A DNA stretch of 64,000 bases, taken from Paracentrotus lividus (Eukaryota; Echinodermata; Echinoidea; Camarodonta; Echinidae). Under the pieces are notes generated by a model. That model worked only from the letters and a program-made list of their open reading frames with translations, was not told the origin of the DNA and did not search any database. The position numbers and the translations under genes are program-made. The DNA lies in NCBI GenBank assembly GCA_940671915.1, contig CALNVZ010000649.1, positions 1,356,144 through 1,420,143 on the forward strand. The letters are read 5' to 3'. This document shows positions 33,301 through 44,900 of the stretch, one piece after another (within the stretch, counting starts at the first letter, position 1; each line of letters starts with the position of its first letter).

Positions 33301-36300
33301 ACTTCACCAAATAGATACATCGTCACCACTACACCAAATGATACATCGTCACCATGACACCAAATAGATATATCGTCACCACTACACCAAAATCGATACA
33401 TCGTCATCACTACACCAAATAGATATAGTACGTCACACTACACCAAATAGATACATCGTCACATCTACACCAAATAGATACATCATCACCACAACACCAA
33501 ATAGATACATCGTCACCATGACACCAAATAGACACATCATCACCACTACACCAAATAGATACATCGTCACCACTACATCAAATAGATACATTGTCACCAT
33601 GACACCAAATAGATACATCGTCACCACTTCACCAAATAGCTACATCGTCACTGCTACATCAAATAAATAGATCGTCACCATGACACCAAATAGATACATC
33701 GTCACCACGACACCAAATAGATACATCGTCATCACTTCACCAAATAGACACATTGTCACCACTACACCAAATAGATACATCGTCATCACTTCACCAAATA
33801 GACACATTGTCACCACTACAGCAAATATACACATTGTCACCACTAAACCAAATAGATACATCGTCACCACTACACCAAATAGACACATCGTCACCACTTC
33901 ACCAAATAGATACATCGTCATCACTTCACCAAATAGACACATTGTCACCACTACACCAAATAGATACATCGTCACCACTACATCAAATAGATACATTGTC
34001 ACCACTACACCAAATAGATACATCGTCACCACTACATCAAATAGATACATTGTCACCATGACACCAAATAGATACACCGTCATCACTACACCAAATATAC
34101 ACATCGTCACACTACACCAAATAGATATATCGTCACCACTACATCAAAATAGATACATCGTCACCATGACACCAAATAGATACATTGCCATCACTGCACC
34201 AAATAGATACCTCGTCACCACTACATCAAAATAGATATATCGTCACCACTACATCAAAATAGATACACCGTCATCACTACACCAAATAGACACATTGTCA
34301 CCACTACACCAAATAGATATATCGTCACCACTACATCAAAATAGATACATCGTCACCACTATACCAAATGGATACATCGTCACCACTACACCAAATAGAT
34401 ACATCGTCACCACTACACAAAATAGACACATCGTCACCACTACACCAAATAGATATATCGTCACCACTACATCAAAATAGATACATCGTCACCACTAAAC
34501 CAAATAGATAAATCGTCACCAGGACACCATATACATTCGTCACAACAACATAAAAATTAGAGACATAGTCAGCACAATAGAAATATACTAAGAAGGAGAA
34601 AAAAATGAAATTAGGGGAAAAGTGAAAGATGAGTCTGTCCATGTGCCTCAAAAGCAATTGAGAAAATTTGAAATATAATGATCCCACCTGTGCCTTATTT
34701 AGCATTTTTAGCATCCAGAATTTTGTACTAAAGAAAATAACCATAATTAATCACAATCCTACACACCTTTGGTGACATGTAAATGTTGCACTCTCTCTCT
34801 TCCTGATCCAAACCATTGTCTGAACAGAAAGTACCCTTGTAAGAGAACCTGGCAATTTGAGACTCGCTTTGTTTCTGCAGTACTGAGACCGCTTCACTCG
34901 AATGCACCAGGTATATACGAATCACAACCTGAAACAAAGGTTGATCAATGATAGTCATCATCATCATCATCATAATCATGATCATCATTATCATTTTATG
35001 AATGTAAAGTTGTCTATATTCATATTCCAAAACAATATACTTTAAGAAATAATCCAAAGTTAATTGAGCTTAAAGAGATATGATTAAAACTTGCTGTAAA
35101 CTTGCCTTTTATATTAATGATGATAAGAAAATGAGATTCTTTTTCTTGATAATTTGATTTGATTTGATTCATAAACAGAGATCAGATATGAATGGTCATA
35201 GCAAAGAATGAGTCTTTGAAGATCAGCATTGTACAAAATAAACGTATGACAATAATTCTTCAAGAGTTATTAAAAGATTCATTTTCCACAATTTTTAAAG
35301 GAATTTAAATTCCACGATTTAAACGGATGTCAGCAAGAAGATTTGGGTGTGTGTATCTCCTCCCCCCCCCCCCAATCTCTCTCTCTCTCTCTCTCTCTTT
35401 CTCTCCGTCTCATTCTCCAGTTAGGTGTTAGAAAATAATGTAAACATGAAAAAGAAAGCGCATGCGCAAGGGGCACACGCCCTTTCTATTCTTTCTTTTT
35501 TTAACGGTTCAAACATTGACCATGTTAATAAAATAATATCTCCTAAAACTGCCTTCTGCATCCATTTATATTAAAATTTGAGATATGCGCCTCCCGATGT
35601 AGGCTTGAATTAGTACCACGCACATCAAACACTACACATTTGTTTTCGAATGCAAACTTTATTGTATACAAACTAAATTGTATACAACCATATAACCCTG
35701 TATTGAACCTGTAAAAAAAAAAAAGATATAAAAATATCCATTGTTTATACCTCTCCAGGCCATTTCAATGTAAACGTTGCAGTGTATGTCCCATCACCCT
35801 GATCAACCACCTCACCGTCTGACTTCGATGACATCGTATGTCCCTTGTGATCGTTGGTGACGATCCGAGCTCGAAAATAATCACCACCGAATTTCTTCTC
35901 TTCGTTTCGTCCATTCCTCGCGATTATCTTGACTTGAATCCTATCGCAAACTTCGTAGGAATTCTTTTTATTGATGATCTCAAACGTCGAGTTGAGCCGG
36001 CTTGTGATGTCAGACTCGTTCACCCAGTCGAATTTTTGAGGCAGTGGGAGTTTGGGTGTTTCTTTGAACGTCGAGTCGATCTTGCAGAAATGTTGTTGGG
36101 TTTTCGTGAGGCGGTGAAGATCGGCATGTTTTGGGGATGATTTAGTAGTAGTATGCTATGTAAGAAAAGAAAAATATTCTTTTATTTCGTCTACCGATCC
36201 CATGTCCAGTAATGTAATTCCATTTACATATGATATATTGAACATAGTATAAGAACGAAACTTAACAATGTAATCTTAATTGTCAATGTTAGTCTACAAC

Positions 36301-38276
36301 CTGTTTTAATTACTAAACCATAGACGAAGTTTATCTCAATTCAGGCCCGTAACTAGGATTTTTACGGGGGTTTCGAAATCTGCAAAAGTGGACCAAAAGG
36401 TACATCAAAATTTTTTTCACTTCACGCTGGCAGCGCGATAGAAGGGGGCGGGGGGGGGGGTAGGTGTTCAACAAATTTCTGTCTTCGGCCTCAAGAAGAG
36501 TACCCATATATTACCTATAGGGTTTGGCTAAGTCGTTCGATCGGCCAAAAAGTAATAAGCACAAAAAAAAAAAAAAAAAAAAAATTCTCCTTTTTTCCCC
36601 TCCTTTTTGTGAAGCGGACCTCTGGTCCCCAGCGGGGTGGGGGGGGGGGTTCGTTCGAACCCCTCCCTGGTTACGGGCCTGCAATTTTTCCTATCGACAA
36701 AATTTATTTATATATATAGATATATGTATATATAGCGAAAGAATTTAGACAAACACAAACATATATATGTATATATTATAATGTGTTTTACATGTATTTT
36801 GTTAATTTTGTATTATGAATGATATATTTTGAATTTATTATATCTTTGAAATGGGAGTAAATTCGAATCTGAATCAAATGGAATATTGTACAGAGAACTT
36901 AAATTCGTCTATAAAATCTAAAATGCCATTATCATCGTCTGTTCAAACCCGATTTTTTGCGTTTTGTTTTTTGTGTTTTTTTTTTTTTTTTTTTTAATAT
37001 AGAACAAATATTCAATATCTACCGTCCTGTATGCGTTATATTTGGAAATAAATGGATCGTCCCCATTATAGGCTATGTTAGATTAGTCACCGGTGATCAA
37101 ACATGCATCTAACAATAGCGCTTACAATTACACTAAAGATAATCCACGGTGAATTGGAGTTTGACCGGAAAACGTATTTTGATTCCATAAATTAGACTAA
37201 TTTATCTGTCTTTGCTTTTTCAGTGACTGTAAAGAACGTGATTGTTGCATTCAAAAAGAAAGTACGCAATTGGGAAGGGGCAATATTTGATTTCCTGAAA
37301 CATGATCCGTATTTCTTGTTTCTACCTCAATTCCTGTTGTATTGTCATTATACGGTACTGACTTATTTTCAAATCGTTTTTTAATTCTCCTCAATCCCCT
37401 TTAGTAACCTAATTCACTCCTTGGTGTTTTCAGTTTCATCTGAATTTTATTCGCGTTATTCTTTATCGTTTACAGCAGCGATATCCTTCTTCATCTTCTC
37501 TTACAAAATTAAAATTCCTCCTTTGTCTTTTTTTTAATCATTTAGTACGGTAGATATGGACTTATTATTTTGAACATTCTCATTCTCAAGTCAAGAAAAT
37601 GTAGTCCAAGAAAATGTAAGTCCAAGAAAATGTATACTGTGCAACTTTTAGAAGCTTATAGTTTTATCTGACCTTAAGATTCGGTTTCATATTAAAGATT
37701 AATCGAATTGATACCTATGCTGTCACGGATGACTGAGCACTTCAGCTTGTACATGTACAAAGCATATTCCATAATGAATAATTCAGTCGTTGCCTTCCCG
37801 AGTTCATTCACAAGGGACAAAAGGTTACTTGGATGATTACGACATGCACGGTTTGTTTTTACCAAATCTTGGAAAAAGGCAATTTTGACACAAGTTTTTT
37901 TTATTCGATTTTTAAAATTTTTCTTTTAAGCCCAAGTGCTCAGTCTTCCAGGATAGCTGCATATCTGAATGAATTTGATATCATTGAGTAGAATATCACG
38001 TAGGCCTACTCAGAATTTTTTTTAAAATTAATCTAATACATGTACTGTGCTTTAAAAATTGGATATATACGCACTGCATATCTTACAGTGTAATAAGCTA
38101 AATTTGCTCACCCTTTCTTTTTCGACGACATCGAGACCATATTTCTTTGAGTTATCTACCACGGTCGTATCGGTCTTCCTTCTCGACATCACCATGAGAA
38201 GAAGGACAATGATCACGGTGACTGCAATCGCAGGTACTCTACGAGACCGAACTCGAAACATCGCTTCATTTAGCAT
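30381..38276 (-). CDS. NXPE-family (neurexophilin and PC-esterase domain) protein
   Basis: Five coding exons on the minus strand: 38276-38112, 36155-35751, 34928-34767, 32429-32254 and 31167 (or 31189)-30381; about 564 residues. The protein starts with a type II membrane anchor (hydrophobic residues about 14-30 after RVRSRR), so it should face the secretory lumen. Exons 2-3 encode the filamin-like Ig domain (YTATFTLKWPGE, then IRIYLVHSSEAVSVL). Exons 4-5 encode the cysteine-rich NXPE region and a PC-esterase-like domain with LGDSTVKQLF near residue 360 and a C-terminal DMTNAQLF..THPVG..YVC block. The biochemical role of NXPE proteins is poorly known. The first three junctions are all phase 0. 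At the last one, the acceptor with the best pyrimidine tract (exon from 31189) breaks the frame, while one 22 bases on (31167) keeps it. The exact join is uncertain. Confidence 0.88.
32634..34540. repeat. 27-bp satellite-like array, about 70 units, in NXPE intron 3
   Basis: The unit (ACCAAATAGATACATCGT plus CACCACTAC) repeats for 1.9 kb with many point variants (CATCACTTC, CACCATGAC, ATATATCGTC) and a few 1-bp slips. Because the period is nine codons, several frames on both strands stay open (VVTMYLFGV on the minus strand, TTPNRYIVT on the plus). Variant units occur in local blocks, as expected from segmental expansion. Confidence 0.97.
34955..34995. repeat. (TCA)n-rich microsatellite
   Basis: Interrupted TCA/ATC triplets, just upstream of NXPE exon 3 in its intron 2. 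Confidence 0.85.
36342..36681. mobile_element. 340-bp hAT-like MITE in NXPE intron 1
   Basis: The ends CAGGCCCGTAACTAGG and the reverse complement of CAGGCCCGTAACCAGG are flanked by CAATT on both sides (36337-36341, 36682-36686). CAGG ends with a 5-bp duplication fit a hAT-type family. The interior holds a G run near 36450 and an A run near 36563. Confidence 0.88.
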
Positions 38277-38283
38277 TCCTTGA

Positions 38284-38467
38284 TGTTATTTCTGGGTATT
38301 TATAGTAACGCATAAAGTGAAAAATTATGATAAATATGTCGACATACACACATATTACATAATTAAACCGTAATCCTAACCCTAATCATACCTTTATTCT
38401 TCTTGTAAGGATCTTCTACATGATATTGGCCCCGCAGAAAATAGAAACAAAAATAAATTTACTATAA

Positions 38468-38510
<43 letters not shown>

Positions 38511-40148
38511 GAGCTGCTAGCCAATCAACACATGCGACTATCATTGTAAATATAATCAATACATAATCAATCCTTTGTTCTTCTTATACAAAATAATATT
38601 CTCTACACGAAATAGATTTAATATACAATGTATAGCTAGCCACACAACATTGCGCGTGGTTCTATATCATTAGCATATCTGATCTTATAATTCTCTGGCA
38701 AAATGTATTATGAATATGCCTACATTCATTCATAAACGCAATATGCAGATAAAGAAAAATGGGCCTGATATAATATATATTTCATAATAGCACATAATTC
38801 AAAGTGTTAGTCGACTGGTAGAATGTATCAGTTGAGCAAGGCCACACCAGAGATACATAAAGAAAACTAAAATAATGGATACTTACGATGGCACAATATG
38901 AAAATCTTAAATGGCCTTCGACCCTGTTTATGACGTCATAAATAGACCATTTCGAACTATGATGAAATAATTGGTTTACAGATGAATAAAAAATAGTTTA
39001 ACCCTTGAAAGTTGATTCACTGAGTTAAGGAGATATCTGAATTTATGGAAGTATGAATTTGAAACACGGTCCGTTCTCCTTTATCTACAGATCAAGCTAT
39101 GGCAATAACACAAATCGTGATCACATTTTTGTTCGATCTTTGGTTGGTTAAATATTGACAAAAGTCTGTATAGAATCTCACTCTAAAATGCGTGTATTTT
39201 ACCATTAATCATTAACGTTATCAAAGCTCCAGATAAGTCTTCTTTGTTATGTTCGTGGTATCTTCGAATTACTCCTTTGGAGGAGAAAAGGAATAAGATA
39301 AAGAACAGAAGAAACAATTTTTGAAGAATCTTAAGAAGAAATAACAAATAAAGAAAAAGAAGAAGAAGAAGACGAGGAGGAAGAAGAAGGAGGAGGAGGA
39401 GGAGAAGAAGAAGAAGAAGAAGAAGGGAAGAAGAAGAAGAAGAAGAAGAAGATGATGATGAAGACGCGGGGGAAGAGGAACTAAAATAATAAATTGTAGA
39501 GAAAAATGAGGTATGCATGGGGTAAGCATTATTTACATAAAATATATTTATTTTTTTATTGGATCATTTTAAAGCATATGTACATCATTATGCCTAATTG
39601 TGTTATTATAATATTAGGCGTCCGTTAACATGATTGACTGAGTGAATTTGATTTGATTTTCTCTTACGAACATATTTTTATATACGATATATGAAATTCG
39701 AAAATATAGGCCTATAAAATATTGGAATTGTTATACTTTTTTTCCGCCAGCGCGTAAAGCCAGTGATAAGTAAGTGTTAACAAATAAATACAAAATGCAA
39801 TATATGAATAATTTAAATCGAAAAGCAGGGAGATTTTTAATAATTCTATGTTATACATTTCATGAAAAAATGTATTTTTTCAAAAAATCCTACTGAAATA
39901 ATTTTTTATTCCTAATTGCTACAGCTTGTTCAACGATGGAAAGATAAATGAACGAATTAATGTTTACATGCAGACTAACTATTTGTCGACATAACAATGT
40001 TATCACAGGGTAAATAATATAAACTCAAGAGTAGATAGCAGGACGTGATGGGTCATAAACTTGTTAAGAAGGGAAATATAATAATTAGAAGAAGAAGAAG
40101 ACCTTGAGAATGGAGAAGAGTAATATGGGTCAGAGAGGTGGAGGGGAA

Positions 40149-40181
<33 letters not shown>

Positions 40182-40357
40182 TTGGGGGGGGTATAGCGTC
40201 TACTAAAAATCATCATGTAAGAATTCATCCAATTATAATTATAATCACGTTGGAAATTTTCTCATTATTTATGCCTTTATGATGGTGCACTGTTTTATGC
40301 AGCGTGATTTGTTTTTGATATGCCTGTCACGAGTAGCTTGAAGAGGTTATTATCGTG
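38284..40357. other. Spacer upstream of NXPE: microsatellites, no gene
   Basis: Contains the presumed NXPE promoter, with no clear core element. Also an (AT)n run near 38475-38503, a GAA/GAG-rich purine stretch at about 39340-39480 and (GA)n at about 40148-40180. Frames in the GAA-rich part are artefacts. Confidence 0.5.
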
Positions 40358-40518
40358 CAGGGGCCGCGGAGCCGGGGGGGGGGGGGGCTGCAGCCCCCAC
40401 TTTTTTCACCAACGTGTACAAAATTGCAAAAATGACCAATCATTGTAATTTTATCCTGTTCAGCCCCCCCCCCCTTTGGCTCAGCCCCTCCACTTTCAAA
40501 AACGCTCCGCGGCCCCTG
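40358..40518. mobile_element. 161-bp MITE with CAGGGGCCGCGG ends
   Basis: CAGGGGCCGCGGAGC on the left and its reverse on the right, flanked by TCGTG on both sides (40353-40357, 40519-40523). It contains runs of G and C. Shorter or diverged copies lie at 29430-29574 and 3500-3625. Confidence 0.9.
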
Positions 40519-41868
40519 TCGTGCATTATCTTCTCATGAAAAGAGAGAAGCGTGGGATATAAAATAAAATGTAAAGGTATTTCTTCCTCTTAGCCTGTAA
40601 TTCGAAATGTTTCAGATTTTATGTCCACTTATTAATTGAAAACAAAAACAAAACAAAACAAAACTCTACTCTATCTAGTCAAATTAAATCCAGACTCTAA
40701 AAAGAATTAATGAAAGGGTATGAGGTAAATCGCTTTTTAAAGGGACGGAGGAGTGACAGCATTTTGAAAAAGGATGGCCCGTAGCCCTTTTCCACCTCTT
40801 TATCACCCTCAGTGTTTCAGAGTGTAATAAAAGCGGGGGGGGGGGGGGGGGGGGAATAGAAAGGAGAATTAGTGTTTGCAAAGACAAGAGTTCATACTCA
40901 AATTCTCTTACGAGTTTAGTAACAGCGCCATCTTTCAGGCAAAAAGAGACAGAAAACATTGTCAATATACGCGTAGTGTGTATATGTATGCGATATGATG
41001 ATATGCCGGTATTATACCAAGACTCCCGGTGCAATTTGGACGTGGTGCATCTAAAATTCTGAAAAGGGCTTTTCTTGTAGAAATTATTTCGTTGTTTACC
41101 TAGAAATGGAAGAAACCAGAACGAAGGAAGGAATACAGTGAGTGGCTGCAGCTGCAGTGCAGTATCCAGTGAGTAAGTTTTGTTTTTTACACTAGACTTT
41201 TCTACAGATCGATTTTGTATTATTTTGGTGATGCTGGAAAAAAAATCTGACTGAGCTGAGCGCTGACCCAGTGACTGACTGTATGATCAATCTGACACAA
41301 AAATGACAGTGATGGTGATCATGGTGATGTGAGTTAAACGGGGGAGTTAACTGAAAGTAAAACTTGAATGTAAGTTATTTGTGACTGAATTTTGATGAGT
41401 AATTGGATTTGGGGATAATGTTGTCTGAACAAGAAGCTGTAAAACTGCATGCAAAAAGGCAGTGCAGTGCAGTGCCAGGGCAGTGGCTCACCAAAACGGA
41501 CATGATGGAGTATGGTGTTCTTACCTACGGCGGTTTATTAACTAACTTTTACCTGAACTTTGTATTGACTTAGTAAACCTATGACTGACCTGAACACTGT
41601 ACGGCTGTTCTAATTTTAGAATTTTAGCCCATGAACGATTTGTAAAAATGTTCTTGAAAAAAAAAAAAAAAAAAAAGAACCTGGCATGTTGGTTTTAACT
41701 TTACTTTGACGAGCGATTTGAAATTATAGAGGATTCTTCTATGCCAAAATCTGTTATTCTGCACAGGTCATTGAGATCATTGCACATTAATCCACCACTG
41801 ATCTCAAACATCGCAAACCATCATCCCTAACATCATGTAATATTATGTTTCTTTTCTACAATTCACAG
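40519..41868. promoter_or_regulatory. Presumed ABCA2 promoter and 5' leader region
   Basis: No protein frame. A possible leader exon ends near 41172 at CAGTGA followed by GTAAGT (or three bases earlier at GTGAGT). The next exon begins after CTACAATTCACAG (AG at 41867-41868). A run of 16-18 G lies near 40837. Exon assignment is inferred from splice signals only. Confidence 0.35.
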
Positions 41869-41953
41869 CCCTCAAGCCAAGTTACTGGCGCTAGTTTCCC
41901 TGATAAACAAAGAGACATTGTAGCAGTCTTCCTTTAGCTACACAAGAGCCACA

Positions 41954-44900
41954 ATGGGGTTTATGCACCAGCTCATTATCCTCTTGTGGAAGAACTGGAC
42001 TTTGAAGAGGAGAAGTCCCGTAAGTATTTTAGAGAAAGATATATCTATTTTTTTTTGTAGTTCAATGTTTGTTTTGGATCCATCATCCATGAATATTATG
42101 AATCATCCCGTAAAAAACGATATCTAAATCATTTACTAGAAGTTTTATGAAACTAGTGAATTTAAGACTAAATACTTCACTGTAGTCTACATGTATGTGC
42201 TTAGTGTTCATTCGTCAGTTGAAGCCAACAGTGATATATGCCGAATGTTGTGATTACAGTGAATTGTCAGTTTCATCTTCACAATTTACACAAAATTCCA
42301 GTTATGTCATAATGGGACTTACAATGTAACTGACTGATATATCTTTTTGTGGGTCTTTTTCAAACCCATTTTATAATCTCCTTGGTGCATATTGAAATTG
42401 TTATCCAATGGTCTAAATTTTGCAAATGTGTATCAAAAATGTGGAACTACATGTACATTGTATGCTATGAAGTCATGATAGTTTATGATGTAAAAACTTA
42501 TCCAGGAACACATGACTGTACATGTACAGGAGGGCCCAATCCCCCCCCCCATGCCCTTTATTCCAACATTCAAAATTTTTATACATAGTATTTAATTTAT
42601 CACTTTAATTCCACGGGCTAAGTTCATAGAAACTCAAACAAAATTCAAGCTTATAATCTAGTAAAAAAACTATAAAAAGTTTGATGCTAAATGGCTTTTT
42701 AACCTTTCTAACTTTTTTTTACAAGGTACCAACTTAATTCCGGGCCAATTTTTGTTTATATTTTTAAAAGATGTCAAAATGCTCAGCTCAACACCCTCGA
42801 TTAAATTATCCAGTTCCCTGACGTCACCAGTTTATAGCCCACACCAATTACCTTTTGCTATCGATAATTTGTTATAAATGTGTAATATTGTAGTTACAAT
42901 GTAACTAAAATTTTGAAAAGTTTGTAATAAATTTTCATGATACAAAACAACACAATAATAGCTAAATTTCACCAAAAGGAGACGTTTGCAAGTTCATATT
43001 CAATCACTGATACAATGCATTCATTAGCTTTACTTTTGCATGTTTGTTAACAAAATTACTATAAACAGTTTGTATGAATTGATTAAAGTATAAAATGGCT
43101 CCGTGGATACATGTAGATCTAGGTAATTAATCAGAATAATCTGCATGGATTAGTTTGAATTCAGCTGTGTTGTGGTAGGTGAGAAGTCCACATATTAGCG
43201 AATTAATTATTGATCGGAAGTGTGTAGAGCCTCAATGTAAATATTTTGGGGTTTGATAGCTTTATCAAAGATATCAGATACAATTAAACAAACAGCTACT
43301 GTAAGTCACTGGTTGGTGAACCATGCGCATTGAATAATATGATTCTAACACAAACATACATTGGAAGCAAATTGATAATAATTGATGGGAAAGAGATTCT
43401 CTTAATTTCTTATAAATCAATACTTTTTTAATCTACAAAATTTTTGTACATTATGTATTTCTTCTATTTGACAGCAAATAAGCAGTGTTTTTATATCATT
43501 ATTGAACTACTTTGTAATTTTTGTGTAAATTATGAATAAACTGAGCTTTCCTAAACTATTGAATTGAATTGACCTTTTAACCATTCTCTCCCAAATCCAA
43601 AAACTTATTTCGATTTGAAATTCTTTTGTCTAATTTCAATTCATGATGAATTATCAATATCAAGAACCTACAAGCAGATTTTTTTTTTTGTCCCTCTACA
43701 TTTTTATTTTACAAACAGTAAAAAAAAAAATTGATGGTTTATCCAGGTTTTAATTTGATTATCTTTTTCCTACTCCACAGTTTGTGCTTCTCTTAGAGAT
43801 CCTGATTCCACTGACATTGTTCTTCATACTGGTCTCACTGAGACATCATAAACCTTCCGTTGCAAAAAAACAGAGTAAGTCCAATCAGATTTTAAGCCAT
43901 GGTCTTAAATTATTTCATTATATGATGTGACTCATCATATCAAAATTAGACAGAAGTCGCCAGAACAGAGTAAAAAATTCCAACAAATCAATCCATTTTT
44001 ACAGGCTTTCCCCTAATCATTTCTACTCATTTTTTCTTACAGAGCATACAAGAAACATTGAAAATTCAGAAAATCAAAAAAATATTTCCCCCAACATAAG
44101 ACAATTTTTATTATTTTGCCCATTTCCTTGACACTGTGCTGAATTTGCTTGGCAACTTGTGTCTAATTTCGATGTGATGCGTCACATATATCCATTAGCT
44201 TGGTCTGACCAATGGTCATAGGGGGAAAAAAAATGAAGTATTGTACACGACTACACGTAGGTTCTTGAATAAAAAGAAAGGAAATAGGGCTGCGTAAGTC
44301 TGGAGTTGCATTGGTCCGAATATGAAATAATGTTTGTATTTATAGCGAGAGCGACCTGAGCAAAGCTAGTCTTAAAATATACCTGTTAAGATAATTATTA
44401 ATAATGAAGTGTTTGCATTAGAATATGATTTTATTTGTATCAGGAAACTAAATTGTTTTGAGGTGAAAAGTACTTGTTTTGCTTCTTAGTAAAATAATTA
44501 TTGCGGTATGAATGTATTGAGCAGTGGATTAGTGTGTTTTCACTTAAATGGGTCTATATTTCAAGACTACACTGCTCAGAACGTTGCATTATGGGTTTGG
44601 AATCAGGGCAGAATTGAGTAGTTGAGGACTTGAGGTGATGCTATGCAAGGCTGCTAGTTCGTACTGGCTTTAAAGTTTTAAGAACCTCATTACATTTTCA
44701 GACAAAAGACAAGGTTTTTAGGATGCGGTTATATTCTGTGAAACCTGAAGCAGACCAGACATTAAGAGGTGCTGCTGCACTAGCTCGAGCTAAAAAATAG
44801 TGTGCTAATTGGTGGATTGGGGAAAAAACGAGAAAAAAGAAACCGGTCCTGCACTAGCTCAAGCTATTTTAAAATTTCACATTTACGACCTGAAGTGACC

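Noticed and set aside
32605-34480. Repeat proteins with nine-residue units on both strands
   Set aside because: The 27-bp array leaves several frames open at once. It lies within an NXPE intron, and units slip frame repeatedly.
32634-34540. CRISPR-like regular array
   Set aside because: Units are contiguous with no unique spacers, and the DNA is clearly animal.
39183-39529. Leucine, phenylalanine and serine-rich frames at 39.2-39.5 kb
   Set aside because: They arise from GAA/GAG microsatellite sequence.
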